Notes: generated by a model not told the origin, from the letters alone. Positions 22,071 through 34,559 are shown, counted from the stretch's first letter. The stretch: DNA of 64,000 nucleotides from Forficula auricularia (GCA_024734495.1 JALMQS010000089.1:3862118-3926117); one strand, 5' to 3'. Made by a program: numbers and translations.

Positions 22071-23341
22071 ATAAGAGCTAGCTCATTCACATTTCAGTAA
22101 ATATGGACATGGGAAGAGAATATTTATTGCTCGATGCTCAAAATAATTGTAAAATAAAAAATAATAATGTAAATTTTAATTTGGAAATAAAGCATTTTGT
22201 CTCAAAAAAATTCACATTTCAAAAATATAACTTAAAATATATTATAAATCTAAATAAAATCTAAGTTGAACCACTTCATGCAAAGCACAGAAAATAAATG
22301 TAAAATTTATGAGAAAAACTGAAGATAAAGCCTTTTTGAAACTATGAATCTATTTCAAATAAGTTTTGTTTTATTTGTTTTATATGTATATTATAGGTAT
22401 ATGTATATGTTTAGTATAGTTGTTCTAGCTATCCTATAGTTCTCTCAAAGACGAAGCTTTTCAAACAAGACGATTAGAATTTGCCTGAAATTAGACCTAA
22501 ATATGAGGGGTTCTTATAATATTAAAGTTGTCAAATTTTCAAAAGAAAAAACCAAGAAAAGTTATTATAAATAGGGAAATCCTATATTTAAATAGAGATG
22601 TAAATATTTGTAGTATATAAGGAAAACATTCTAGTTTTCCGAATTTCCCCCCTAAAAAATTTTGATTTTAAATGACAAATTCAATGAATCAAGTATAGCC
22701 AAGGATGGGGTGCCTGCGGGTCAAAGTTCGAAAATTATAAAATTTATTTGTTTTGTTAAAACTAACAAACCGCTCAATAAATAAAATGCATATAAGTCAC
22801 AAAAAATGTTATCGAGTTTGTATTTTAAAAAATAAATTTGATTTTTAATGAAACACCATATATAATTATTATTACCTACTGAAGATAGCGAGTCAAATGT
22901 TTTTTGAATTATCATATTATATTTGATACAAGTTGACAAGAAGCCCTGTAGAGAAAGAAAACAAGGGAATTTAAGGAAAATAATAAGTACATTATTTAAT
23001 ATGAATTTTTTAACTCTGTCCAGCCGATAATGATAAGAAAGAAACGGGAATTTATTTGCCTGTATAAAAAAATTTAATTTTTCTTTTTATTTGACTTTCA
23101 GAAGTGAGCGAGTAAACATGGTGTAAAGTGTAGATAGCAGACCACAAGAGCTACTCCATCTGAAATCACAGCATCTCGGTAAGTTATATTTTTTATTTTT
23201 AAACATTTTTTTTATATTAGCTTTACCTGTATGTATCTATCAATGTGACTTTCAATCTGTTAAATTCGCAAAGGATTTCTCTATAAAAATAATTGTTTAC
23301 CTACTCAATTTAAATGAAATTAATATATAAAAAAAAAATGT
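22071..23341. other. AT-rich stretch without recognisable features
   Basis: I see no gene or repeat that I can support in this stretch. Confidence 0.35.
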
Positions 23342-23535
23342 GGGGTCAGAGTAGGCTAGGAGTTAGCGTGACAGCCTGGTAACCAGTGGACGCGGGTTCG
23401 AATCCAACTCGAGGCATCTGGACTAAAATCTGACCCCGTGGGTAGAGAAAAAAAAATAAGTAGTATCGTAAATTAGCTTATGGCTGAAAGGACCGAAAAG
23501 CCAAAAAAAATAAAAAAATAAAAAATAAATAAATT
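23342..23535 (+). mobile_element. tRNA-derived SINE
   Basis: A B-box match, GGTTCGAATCC, lies at 23395-23405. An A-box-like TAGGCTAGGAGT lies 43 bp upstream (23352), the spacing expected of a tRNA-type RNA polymerase III promoter. The body runs through TGACCCCGTGGGTAGAG, two A-runs and an A-rich tail of AAATA repeats. No tRNA cloverleaf is completed, so a SINE is more likely than a tRNA gene. Confidence 0.7.
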
Positions 23536-23632
23536 TCATTCTGTTAAATTCCGCGAACTTTTTCTATATAAAAAATAATTAAGACTAAAAAGTAAAAAAA
23601 TAAATTATATATAAAAAAAATAAAAATATAAT

Positions 23633-23774
23633 AAACACGCTTCTAAAAAGTACAAAAATAATGTAATATTTAATCAAAAAGCTTCGGCACTCTCTGTCAA
23701 AATGAATAAAAAGCATGTTTCTGCGCCCAATATTTATTGATTAAGTATTATTTTGTACTTTTTAGAAGCGTGTT
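23633..23774. mobile_element. Short fold-back MITE
   Basis: The terminal inverted repeats of about 40 bp (AAACACGCTTCTAAAAAGTA and its complement, continuing through TACAAAATAAT and TTAATCAA) surround about 60 bp. No ORF. No clear target duplication is seen in the A/T-rich flanks. Confidence 0.75.
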
Positions 23775-24869
23775 TTTTGTTTTTTTTTTTTTTTTAATAT
23801 TTTTTGTCTGATCAGGCCTAAATTTTGCACATTTAATCTTTAGAATCATATAAATTAAATGTGAATTGGATTTTTCAAAAATTCGACCCCTAACTACTTA
23901 AAAGCTACTCATTTATTGTAAAATTTCGAATTTTTGAAAACATGTTCACCTAAAACACCTGAACGAATTTCGATGGGGTAGAAAACAATCATTTTTTGAA
24001 ATTTATTTTTATATATAGCAATATCTTAACTTCGTTAAACATAATTTAATTTAATCAAAAACTTAATTAGCTCTTTATAATTCGGAATCCGGGAGTCCCG
24101 CGGCAAGAGCCCCAGCAAGGCCAACACCCTCCCAAGGCAAATGTCTTGCTTGTAGAAATATTATAAATATAAAGCCATAAAGGCAATTTTTCCTTTTAAC
24201 AATTTAAGAACCGTGTCTATATTTGGAAGACATTTTGTGTTTGCATTTTAATCGCCCATTATTTTTCAAAACGAAAAATGGACAACCGGAAGGAAACCAT
24301 ATGTTAGAATGTCATTCCGAAATTTGTTCGAAAATGGTTGTTTGGCGTCTCTTTAGATATAAACCTACTCATTTCATAACTAGAATAATCGTGTATCGAA
24401 AATTTCCATATAAATAGATAAAGAACATTTTTAAGGTTCATCTATTAGATCCGAGATAGAATGGATTATTTTTAATTATATTTAATAATATTTTAGGGTT
24501 GTTCTTATCCCCTCAGGAATCGACCTCATAAATTAGCAATTTAGGGTCATTGGCAACTCTCTTGGATTCAGCAGTATAGCCTCTTATGATTTTATAAGGT
24601 ATATAAGAATTTATCTCTATTTCAAATTGACACCTAAGTATATTCATTTAAAATAAACTGAAATTTATCTAGAGCTTCTATACAGTACGGCCACAAATAA
24701 AAAATCGTTTAAAACTTTAACTCGAATGATTTATTTTGGCTCGATTGAATTTTGTGTGGGAGGAAAAATAATATTAAAAAAAATATTTAGCTTATTTTTT
24801 TGAGTTTCGATTCTATTCCCTTAGAATCGGTTGCTATATTTAATCTCTTTTCTTTATTACTTTTCACAG
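23775..24869. other. AT-rich stretch with a possible SINE remnant
   Basis: At 24516-24526 the minus strand reads AGGTCGATTCC, a B-box-like motif followed by TGAGGGGATAA. A similar order occurs at 35662. The remainder shows no supported feature. Confidence 0.3.
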
Positions 24870-26392
24870 GACGTAGTGCAAGTTTTGTAATCGTGCATGA
24901 AAAAGTGTTTTTTTCTTATTTTTTTCGAAATATCTCGAAAACGGCTCGAAACTATTTTGATTAAAAAAATTGAGCGAAACTATGGCATTTTCGGTCTACA
25001 AAAAAGCTCTAATAAGTGAACATCGAAAAAATTATATTTTCGAGATAATAATTGTTTTGTCAAAATGTCTGTTAGTCTGTCGTCTGTTAGTTAGTCGGCG
25101 TTGCCAAATTTTTGTGGACGAGCTAGCTCAAAAATCTAGTGTGAATATCGAAACCAAATTTCACATGTAGTTTTGATCCATTGAGATTAAGAGCTGAGTT
25201 AGATTTTGGTGCATATCAACCCAAAATTAAGGGGGGTGGAGGGCGGTTAAAAATTAAAAATTCTAGGCCATTTGAACCAAAATCAACTCAAATTTTCTAT
25301 ACATAATCAGTTGGACCCCCAGAAGTCTAAAAATGCAAAAAACTAACAGCCTAAAATGGGGGGGAGTTAAAAATCAACATCTTGGCCATTTACCAAACTC
25401 AACCAAATTTGTAGCGCTACATCAATCAGTGGGACCCGAACGGAAATGAAAAAACTAACCGCCTAAAATGGGAGGAGTCAAAAAATGAAAATCTTGGCCA
25501 TTTACCAAACTCAACACAAAATTTTGTATACAGAATCGTTGGGGCCCCAGTCTAAAAGTGAGCAAAACTAGCCGCCTAATGGGTGGAGGGGGGTTAGCCA
25601 ATCAAAATCTCGGCCGTTCACTTCAAACTCAGCCAAATTTTGTATACATAATCAGTGGGACCCCAGGAAAGTCTGGGAAACGAAAAAACTAGGCGCCCAA
25701 AATGGGAAGGAGGGTCAAAAATCAAAATCTTGGCCATTTACCAAACTCAGCCAAATTTTGTAGTACATAATCGAGTGGGACCCCAGAAGTCTAAAAGTGC
25801 AAAAACGATGCGCAGCCAAATGGGAAGAGAGTAGGATTAAAAAAATCAAAATCTTGGCCATTTACCAAACTCAACCACTTTGCATGTATACATAATCAGT
25901 GGGAATTAGAAGTCTGGTGCAAAAACTAGCCGCCCAAGCCAGGAAGAAATTCAAGTTCAAAAATCAAATCTTGACATTTGCAAAACTCAACCAAATTTTG
26001 CTACCTTGTCAGTACAGGACCCAGAAATTAAAAGTAAAACTAGCCACCCAATGGAAGGGTTAGGGTCAGAAAAAATCAAAATCTTAGCCATTTACAAAAC
26101 TCAAAACAAATTTTGTATACATAATCAGTGGGACCCCAGAAGTCTAGAAGTGCAAAAACTAATGCCCAAAATGGGAAGGTGGGAGTTAGGGTCGAAAAAT
26201 CTGAAATCTTGGCCATTTACCAAACTCAACCATTGCTTACTACATACAATCAGTGTAGACCCAGAGTCTAAAAATGCAAAAACTAACCCCTCTCCCCTAC
26301 ACGATTGTAAATAATTGTGACTAAATAGTAAATATAAGTGAGGAGGCCGAGTTGTATGATAATGTCAAGTGGATGGCACACATCAGAACACG
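24870..26392 (+). mobile_element. Element W, copy 3, with expanded internal array
   Basis: It opens with the worn W start (GTAATCGTGCATGAAAAAGT) and ends GTTGTATGATAATGTCAAG plus CATCAGAACACG, matching W copies 1 and 2. It is about 1.5 kb because the roughly 115-bp internal unit, present twice in other copies, is repeated about nine times (see 25240-26310). Confidence 0.75.
25240..26310 (+). repeat. Tandem array of about nine roughly 115-bp units inside W
   Basis: CATAATCAGTGGGACCCC or close variants recur at about 25300, 25417, 25530, 25645, 25770, 25890, 26006, 26124 and 26250. Each is preceded by CTTGGCCATTTACCAAACTC and followed by AATGCAAAAACTAACCGCC. Units differ by many small indels. 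ORFs across it are incidental. Confidence 0.85.
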
Positions 26393-26479
26393 CCAGTTTA
26401 TTTTTTTCTACAGTCTATATTTCATTGACGAATATGCATCGAAATATCTTAAAAGAGCCTCAAACTTGAGGTCCCTATG

Positions 26480-26960
26480 AGAACTGTTGATGATAGCTAA
26501 ATAAGATACAAATTTAAAATTTAGAGATTATATGTAGTCATTTCCTCGAAATCAAAAATTGCATTAAAATTTTAATCGATTCATTATATTGAGTGGTCAA
26601 ATTTTTTGCATAGAGTCAAAAATAAATAATATTTTTTTATCATAAAGTGTGAGGTATTTAAGTAAAATTATAATAGAATAAATTTATTCCGCTTTAAAAT
26701 ACAGGTGAGAGAGAACTCCCAAGGCAAAGTGGCCATTTTTAAGAGATTTTTATAGCTGTTGACTTTTTAAAAAGACTTAACATAAAATTATGAAGCGATC
26801 CCGAAATTCTCTCATTCTATCAACAACAAATAAGAACAAATTCGATATCCCCGGTGTTTTGAAAATTAATAAGTATCTACGGAACCTTTCGGAATCCGAA
26901 CCCAACACGCATTTGGCCAGATATTTTAAATTTCAACATCAATGGTGGAAATTTACTCAA
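26480..26960 (+). repeat. Dispersed repeat Z, copy 1
   Basis: It shares blocks such as AAAGTGGCCATTTTTAAGAG, AACATAAAATTATGAA and CAACAAATAAGAACAAATTC with 34985-35190, 45841-46130 (reverse) and 55200-55530. No ends or ORF are seen. It is likely an old interspersed element. Confidence 0.5.
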
Positions 26961-27982
26961 AGTTAAATTGACAAGTTAATCATTATAATTATTACGAGTA
27001 GGTAGATGTTTGATATGTTTAATTTCATGTCAGAAATATACTTTTTTCGAAAATGAACAATTTATTCGTAATAATAATTTTTCTAATTTATGCCATGCTC
27101 ATTCTTGTTTGTAATTTGCCTCATTAAATCGGTTCATCTGAAAGTTGTTTGCCCAGTTCTAAATCATCTTTAATTTCAAAATAACATTGCTGAATTACAA
27201 AAGCAATTATAATTTATAAATCGAACTTTGAATAAAGTTTTTAAGAAATATTTATTTCCAAAATAAAAATATAATGAACGAGTTTTCTGCTTTAACAACT
27301 TTTGTAATAAATATTTGTATATCCTAAAATTCTGAAAAAGGTTCACAAGCGACTCAGAGTTAAAAAGTTTATAAATCCCTTGTTAGTCATTAAAAATTAC
27401 AAGAATCTTTTAGAACAGATTGATATTCCATGAGTTGAATTTATTTAAAATATTCCAGCTTTACTTGTGTACACCACACGACTTTCATTTACCATCAAGC
27501 TTTAATTACATTCTAAGAATAAAAATTAAAATAATTTTTAAAATTTTTAAAAGTTTGGTGTGTCGGTTCAAGGTGAAACATTTTTAATAAAAAGTAAGTA
27601 AAATTTCAAGGTAGGTTTCACTAAATAAAACAAATATATGTTTTGAGTTTTATCTCGATATTTACTCACCGGGTGAGTTTTTTTATCTTGAGACAGCCTT
27701 ATAATTCAAAAACAGTGCATTATATGGAAAAAGTTTCAAATAAAAGTTTGTTTATATCGAGGGGAAAACTAAACTACGCGCGATTGTTTGTCGACCTCAG
27801 AAACAAGCTTTTCATGTGGGTATTTCAATGTCACATTCGTAGTTTTTCAAATGTGGAACCCTATATTTTTCTATACTTTTGATACTCAAATAAACAAAAT
27901 ACATGAACTCAATTAGATCTCAAAAAAATTCTTAACAATTATTTAAAACTGCAATTATTTTCAAATAATAATGATTAAATAA

Positions 27983-28240
27983 TTAATTATTAAATAAATA
28001 ATTTAATAAATAATTAATCAGCTTAATAATTTTTTGACACTGTTCTAAGACATTCCAGAGTGTATTAAAAGTCTTCTGATGAATTCCAGTTCCAATTTCC
28101 TTATTTTGTCCTGTTCCAAGTTTCTTCGTAGCCTTTACATTTCCGGTTTTTTTTTTAACAGATTTTGCAACACAATAAAATGAAGTCGTAGGAGTGTATT
28201 CCCAAGGAAAACGCTCGGCATCCATTTCACGGCAGCCCAT
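27983..28240 (-). CDS. Unrecognised 85-codon ORF in the loop of a fold-back
   Basis: An ATG-started ORF on the minus strand begins MGCREMDAERFPWEY and is rich in K and T. It has a short basic central part (KSVKKKTGNVKATKK) and a C-terminal tail that runs into AT-rich DNA of the arm (LINYLLNYLFNN). The first 70 or so residues have ordinary composition for a protein, unlike the AT-driven ORFs around. I recognise no family. It may be a captured exon, part of a decayed transposon ORF, or chance. Confidence 0.2.
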   Translation of the reverse strand: MGCREMDAERFPWEYTPTTSFYCVAKSVKKKTGNVKATKKLGTGQNKEIGTGIHQKTFNTLWNVLEQCQKIIKLINYLLNYLFNN

Positions 28241-28812
28241 AACACTTCTTCCACATTCACCATACTAAGACCATTTTAATTTGTCTTCAACAAAAATGCT
28301 CCATTTTTATTATATACAATATAACTCTTCTAAATCTGTGTATAATGAAATTCTTAATATCATTATAAACACTTATTTTCATTGTTGTGACTTTTCGATT
28401 TATTAGATTATTTATTTAATAATTGTTTATTTAATGATTAATTATTTTAAGTATGATTATTTGTTACTTAAGTTAAATAATAATGATAAAAATAATTATT
28501 TGGATTTTTTTTTGAGATCTAATAATGATTCTAGGTATTTTGTTTATTTGATGTCGTATAAAAAAATAGTTCTTATGAAAGTTGTTTCAGTTTTGTTTTG
28601 TAGATTAAGTAGATGTATAGAAAAATATAGAGTTCTATTTAAAAAACAGAACTTGACTTTGAAATACCCTTGAAAGCTTGTTCTACGTCGACAAACAATA
28701 GCGTAGTTTAGTTTCCCCTCGATATAAACAAACTTTTATTCGAAACTTTTCCTCCATATGAGCACTGTTTTTGAATTATAAGACTGTCTTAAGATAAAAA
28801 AAGCAATTCGGG

Positions 28813-28840
28813 GATATTTCGGGTTTTGACCCATCATCAG
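28813..28840 (-). ncRNA. Hammerhead-like core
   Basis: The minus strand reads CTGATGA-T-GGGT-CAAA-ACCC-GAAATATC. The core boxes are intact, stem II has four pairs, and stem III ATAT is self-complementary. This is the same layout as the GAAAC-GTC copies, with a compensated change from ACGT to ATAT. Confidence 0.58.
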
Positions 28841-28971
28841 AAATTACATATAAATAGAGTTTTCTAAGTTAACTCCTGTTGATGGTCTCAAAACCCGGAA
28901 ATAAAACATATATTTGTTTTATATTTGTGAAAAATATCTTGAAATTTTTCTTGCTTTTAGATTATTAACAT

Positions 28972-31316
28972 TTATATAAAATAAATAAATACGATGTTAT
29001 AAAGTTCTTGTTATTTAATATACAAATTTAATTTAACCTAAAATTACTTAAAATAGCTATATGATTAAATGAATAGAAATTGAAATAAAATAAAATACAA
29101 ATCTCGGGTACTGAAAAAAAGCTTGGGGCCAATAGGGTTCTGTAATCTTTCAAAAATAAAGATATATAACATTTTTTAAAGGTGTACGATTTTTATAAAA
29201 TTTACACCTATTTAACAATAAAAAGCTGTTTTGAGAAAATTAAGAAAAACATAAAAATACCAGACATGTTACTATTTCGAACCAAAACTTTGCTGTAATG
29301 TAAATTGATAGCTAATTGCTAATAGCGTATTAGACTTAGAATTTTTCAAAGAAATTTCACCTACAAATACTCATTTGGCTTGAGTGAATAGAATTCGATT
29401 TCTCCATAACTTAAATCTGTACATTTTTTTCCTGAACCTTAGAGACTTTTTTGAATTATTGCGATACCGACAAATGTCTTTTGAGTTGCACGAGATATTA
29501 TAAATATGGTAATATATTTTTATTTAAAAATCACAAAGGTAATCTTAAAATATGTCGTATACTTAATTATTACCTGTTTGAAAATTAAAAGACAAATTTT
29601 TTTTGTTGCAATTAGACGTCTTCAAAATGGCAATTTTTGAGGAAGCTTTTCCAATTCATAATCTAATCTACAGATATAAAATCCAACACTACTCATTTAT
29701 TAATTCACCACCAGTTTTCTGGAATTATTGAGGCAAGAAACTTCAAATATGTCAGGGTCGTTGTTTTTAACTCTTAGATGATCACTATTAAGAAAGGTTT
29801 TTAAAATTTTAAAGGGGAAAAATAAAAAAGTCAGAAATCACAATATCATATAACAATTTCTCCAAAACTACTGGGGTATAAACTTAAAATTTGGTATAGA
29901 AATTAATTTTAAAACGTAAATGCTTATTGCTAAGAACGGTTTTTAAAAAATTTGTTTTCATCAAGATTTCTTTGGAATTACTGGAACTTAGCAGACTTCA
30001 CAGTTAGTTCTATATGAGTGAAAGTAAATATCTAACCTGTATGCACTATGTATGCATGGTTTCAATGTGATTCATAATAGACCCAAGCAAAAGCTCAAGA
30101 ATATTTGTGTCCATTTATAATTTATTGTACTAGTACAAGCAACTACCCTATATGAATTTGATATTATCCAATTGGCATGCTTCTATTTACTCTCCTGAGT
30201 GCCTGGGGCGTTTCGGTTGCGGGGGCTCACAACTCGAGGAGGAATTTAAAAATCCATTTTTCTGAATGTATAAATAAATAAATAGAAACACCCACACTAA
30301 ACTAATACTAGTCCCAAGACATGAATAAATAAATGACCACCATTTATTTGGTAACACCACATACTTTATGCTAGCATGCTTGCAACACGACTGTGATTAT
30401 AAAGACTATAAATATGCCATTTGCACACAGTATCTGAAGAGGAACACTCATTTTTCAAAATACTCTATACACATAATGCTAAACTTCGGTCATCTTTTGA
30501 GAACTGTGCTATGAACATGCCAAATCCGTTGTTAACATCACACTATTACTATTACTAACAGTAAAATTAATTATGCAATGGAGCACATCCACAAACTTTT
30601 TTTTAATTTAATTTATTTCTATCAATCATGAACTTTTTAATTTAACTGCCAACCTCATTAACTTAAGAAGTAATTTAATTTAAATAGTTCATTTATTTGG
30701 AGGTGAAAGAGGGTAAGAGAGGAGGGGATGAAAGTTTCAGAGAGAAATTCCAGGGATTTTAATCGAATCAAATTACTTGAGCTTGAAGCTGAAGATATCT
30801 GGGCAAAAGCCGGGACTTCAATTATTTCCTTCAACAATAATTACTATCCTCAAAGAGACAGTATAGATTTTGAGAATGCATAGATGGTTGAAATTTCATT
30901 ATTTCGTTAACATATAGCAAGAATAAATTCCAGGCATGTAGTCAGAAATTGTTTTCGGAGAGCCTAAATATTTTTTATTATATAAATACAGATTTTTTAA
31001 ATATATTGAATAAAGGGCTAAAAGTAATATTGATATTAATGGTCCTTTTATGAATTATGAAAAAGCAAGCCTTTTTGAAGCCAAGTTCTATTTTCGAACA
31101 TTATTCCGTTGTTCATTTGATAATTTTTTCTGAACAATTCAAATGGGAGAAAAAAGTCCAAGCAGGTCTATGACGTCAAGCAATTGATACGACTTTAAAA
31201 GATATATTATTTTATCTATTTGAAGTTATATTTTCACATTCTAAGTATATCTAAGTTTTATAATAGAAACTTTTTAAATTTTTAAATTTTGTAACAGTAT
31301 TAACAGAACTAAATGA
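28972..31316. other. AT-rich stretch with no supported element
   Basis: Scattered phrases like those of old insect repeats occur (for example around 29800-29990), but no terminal repeats, ORFs or RNA genes can be supported. Confidence 0.35.
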
Positions 31317-32240
31317 GTTGAAATTTTAGTAAAATCACACATAATTAATTATAATATTATTTATTGAACACGAATAAATAATATAATAATCTACGACGTT
31401 TCGATCGACTTATTCTTCGACTGTTCTCAAGTATGAGCAGATGAGCACCCACTCCGATTTTTAAGTTAATGATGTAATTGGAGTGGGTGCTTATTAGGGT
31501 GGTCCTAATTTTTGGTATTTTCGAATTTTTTACGCGGACAAGGAATTATATGGTTCGAAATAAATAAAAAAAAATCAGGTTTCAAGTCTCTATTTCAATT
31601 ATAACATGTGCTCCCAGTGATATGTTTCTCATCTAAATAACATAGGATTTTTGGCATTAAACTAACAATTTTTTATTTAGGCCAAAGTAATGGTTCAAAA
31701 AATTTGAAACTCATAGACTTTATCCTTATAATACTAGCTATCCATCAGAATTATTACAGATTTTTAGCTATTATAATTTTGGAGTTACAGCTAGTTAAAA
31801 TACTGCTATATTTTAGTGTTGCTAAGTTATAGACTCCAAAATTATAATAGCTAAAAATCAGTAAAAGTTCTGAGGAATAGCTACTATTATAAGGATAAAG
31901 TCTGCAGAGTTTCAAATTTTTTTGAACCATTACTTTTACCGAAATAAATAATTGTTCTTTCAATGGCAAAAACCCACATGTTATTTCTAGTAGATGGGAA
32001 ACTTACATCGCTGGGGGCACAGGTTATAATTGAGATAGAGACTTGAAACTTGGGGAATGTTTTTTTTATTTATCTCGAACCATATGAAAGCTCAATACTC
32101 AAAATAAGGACCACCCTAGAGCTTATACTTCAGAACAATCGCAGAATAAGTCGGTCTAAACGTCTTATTTTATTGTATTATTTATTCGTGTTCAATAAAT
32201 AATTATAATTATTTATTTGTGATTTTACTAAAATTTCAAC
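31317..32240. mobile_element. Head-to-head fold-back with ribozyme-like boxes and a nested MITE
   Basis: The outer arms start TTGAAATTTTAGTAAAATCA and end in its complement. GACGTTTCGATCGAC (about 31395) and its partner near 32140 hold the GAAACGTC half of a hammerhead-like core, and a related single copy lies at 33914. The CTGANGA half is not convincing here. Next to the old centre is a hairpin with CACCCACTCCGA and TGGAGTGGGTG. A second fold-back (31497-32116) has inserted into this unit. Confidence 0.7.
31497..32116. mobile_element. Fold-back MITE flanked by TA
   Basis: It starts GGGTGGTCCTAATTTTTGG and ends GGACCACCC. TA lies on both sides (31495-31496, 32117-32118). The arms are almost fully complementary to the centre near 31806 and include AAAATTATAATAGCTAAAAA-type blocks. 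TA flanks suggest a Tc1/mariner-type MITE. It splits the ribozyme fold-back, so it is the younger insertion. Confidence 0.72.
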
Positions 32241-33865
32241 TGTTAATAAAATTAATCACAAAAATAAAAGTTTCAACAGCTTCATTACTTGTCAACTACC
32301 ATAAATGAATTTTAAAGATGCACTTCTGTCTTGTAATATACCTAGAATAAACACACACCCTATCTTTGTGAAATTATTATCTTTTACAATTAACCTAATT
32401 TAAATATTAGGTACTCTGTCCTGGTTTATAAAGAGTGAATGGTGGAGGAATATTTGGATGCTAGAGTGGGAGTAAATTTTTTTGGATATCGTAATATTTT
32501 GCAATGGGTATCTTTTACTTCACATATTATTAATTATTTTGTTACTCGTTATTATTAGGTAGTAATAGTGCACTTGCTATTTATTCATTTATTGCTTTAA
32601 TATTATTATTAGTAGTATACTTTTAATTAAAAATAAAATATTTATATTTTCTTTCTGATTAACAAATTAACTTTTTTCTTCGTAACATGATTGAGTTTAA
32701 CTTATAGATTAATCCTGGGTGGAGAGAAGGGGTGAGGGTAATTGAAAGAAAAAAAGAGAGGCAAAAAAAACTAATTAAATTTTGCAAAATTAAACAAAAA
32801 CTTGAAAATTTGTTTGCATTTCTTTGTTTCTCCGAAGAGGGCGCAATGGCAACTCAGGCAAATGGGCTTGGGGGTGGCTCTGGGGGTTGTTATTAATAAG
32901 GAACACAGGCTCATATGAAGGGAGCGTATATATCACCCCCAGCAACCCCCTCGCCGCTTCCTTTCCTTCCACCCTTCGCTTCAACCCCTTTTCGAAAGCT
33001 CATTTGTCTTCTCTCTACTGCCATTAAGATTTTAATTAAATAATTGGTTTTTATTTTATTTTTCAATGAAATTATTTTAAACCATTTAGTATTAATAGGT
33101 ATTTAGTATATAGAATACAAAAACAAACCCTTTGGCTGATATTTAAAAAGACTTAAAGGCTAAACATTTTTATCTTCTGCTTAGTTTAAATATTTGTTTA
33201 TAGTGACAAAAATTTTCAATTACTTTTCTTTATCTTCATTAATACAAACATGTGCGCCAAATTTCAGCTCATTTGTTGCAATCGTTTGATAGCTCTGCCC
33301 ATATGACCTTTCGAATTTTTCTGACACATTATAGATTTTCGAACCTAAAGCCCTGAAACTAAAATAGCTCAAAATCTAATCAGCTCTTCGTTTTGAAATG
33401 ACAAATATTTTAGAAATAAAACAAAAGGAACTTTCTACGAGTTTTTGTATTTGAGCAATCGTAAAACTGAAAAAAAATCTATTTCAAGATTTGGTACACA
33501 CGGTCCTTGATGATTTACCAATTTTTCGTCAGTAAATTGAATATGAGTCTGAAAGTGGGCACTTATACCACACCTGAAGAGTTTCTTAATACGATAAACA
33601 TGTCTCCCAAACTTCAACTCATTTGTTATACAACCGTTCGATTCAATATTTGAATTCGATTTTTTCTGATATTCTGTATTTTCAAACGAGAAGTTCTGAA
33701 GCTAAAATATTTCAAAATTCACTTACCTTTTCATTTTGAAATATTCAGACATATACAGGTATTTTTTCTTCATTTCTGACATTTCTAAACAGAATAAGCA
33801 AAATAAACAAATAAATAAATAAATAAAAATGAATTCAATACCTTGTTACTAATGATTTTAAAAAT
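32241..33865. other. Mostly AT-rich, with one GC-richer promoter-like patch
   Basis: At 32830-33000 the composition rises. GAAGGGAGCGTATATATCAC (a TATA-like motif about 32926) is followed by a C-rich run. No clear gene follows. The remainder has no supported features. Confidence 0.3.
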
Positions 33866-33878
33866 AAATATATAATTT

Positions 33879-33979
33879 ATATAGTTAACCTATAATCGGA
33901 GTGGGTTCTCATACTTGAGAACGATCGCAGAATAAGTCGACCGAAACGTCGTAGTTATATTGTATTATTTGTCCGTTTT
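33879..33979 (+). mobile_element. Short retrozyme-like insertion (101 bp)
   Basis: It is bounded by a 13-bp direct repeat, AAATATATAATTT (33866-33878 and 33980-33992). The content is CGGAGTGGGTTCTC, then a segment with AGAATAAGTCGACCGAAACG and TCGTAG (33914-33954), the same as one arm of 31317-32240 without inversion. The AT-rich repeat could match by chance, so the target duplication is less secure than others. Confidence 0.5.
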
Positions 33980-34559
33980 AAATATATAATTTTTATATAT
34001 AAGGTTATCATGGTATTAGTGGGGTTTAACAATTTGTTTTAACTGTTCGAGCAGAACAAGATTTTCTCCTGATCGCCTGAAAAATCTGCAACCCAAAGAA
34101 CAGGTTCCATGAATACACTTAAATCACTCGAGATGGTCACACCAGGAGTTAATATCTCCTATTGTAAAGCTGAAACTTCCCTATCTATTATTAGTCACAC
34201 ATTCTCTTTACCTAAACAATAAACAACCCTTAACTGTAATGTAACCAATTTCTGCTCTTGATACATATAATTAGTTGCAGTGTTTAAGGTTCCGTTCAAA
34301 CGTAAAACGGAACCATATTACTATTAATGTCCAAACAATGTCTCTCTATTTGTCCGTCTCTCAGGGCATTGTTGCTCTTAAACTAAACAAATAAATCATT
34401 AAAGAAATGTAGTTTTATGTATTAATTTTCCCCGAAATAAAAAAAAATCGAAATATTATTTTCGGAAGGGTTAGATATTTTTTGGGCCGATCATAAAAAT
34501 ATTTTTTTCATACATTGTGAGGTAATTTTTGTAATGAACTATGGTAAATTTACTACTCA

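Larger units (their letters stand above)
27571..28971. mobile_element. 1.4-kb fold-back with M1 and hammerhead-like cores
   Basis: The left arm (27571-27990) and right arm (about 28390-28971) are reverse complements. M1 boxes (AAGGTGAAACAT and TAGGTTTCAC on the left, TTGTGAAAAAT on the right) lie at the tips. Inward blocks include GGGGAAAACTAAACTACGCG and TTGTTTGTCGACC with their partners. The right arm holds two hammerhead-like segments facing each other (28813-28840 minus, about 28876-28905 plus, decayed). The loop of about 400 bp carries a small ORF. The arms have diverged by point changes and indels. Confidence 0.72.

Noticed and set aside
23342..23420. A functional tRNA gene
   Set aside because: The A and B boxes are present but no complete cloverleaf or acceptor stem; the A-rich tail fits a SINE.
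25240..26310. A CRISPR-like array of repeats and spacers
   Set aside because: Units are about 115 bp, imperfect and contiguous, with no unique spacers, in eukaryotic transposon context.
26006..26314. A 102-codon plus-strand ORF
   Set aside because: It runs through the W internal tandem units; the repeating peptide simply follows the DNA repeat.
33914..33950. A full hammerhead core
   Set aside because: Only the GAAACGTC half is convincing; CTTGAGAA does not match CTGANGA. It is kept as part of a family unit, not as a ribozyme.
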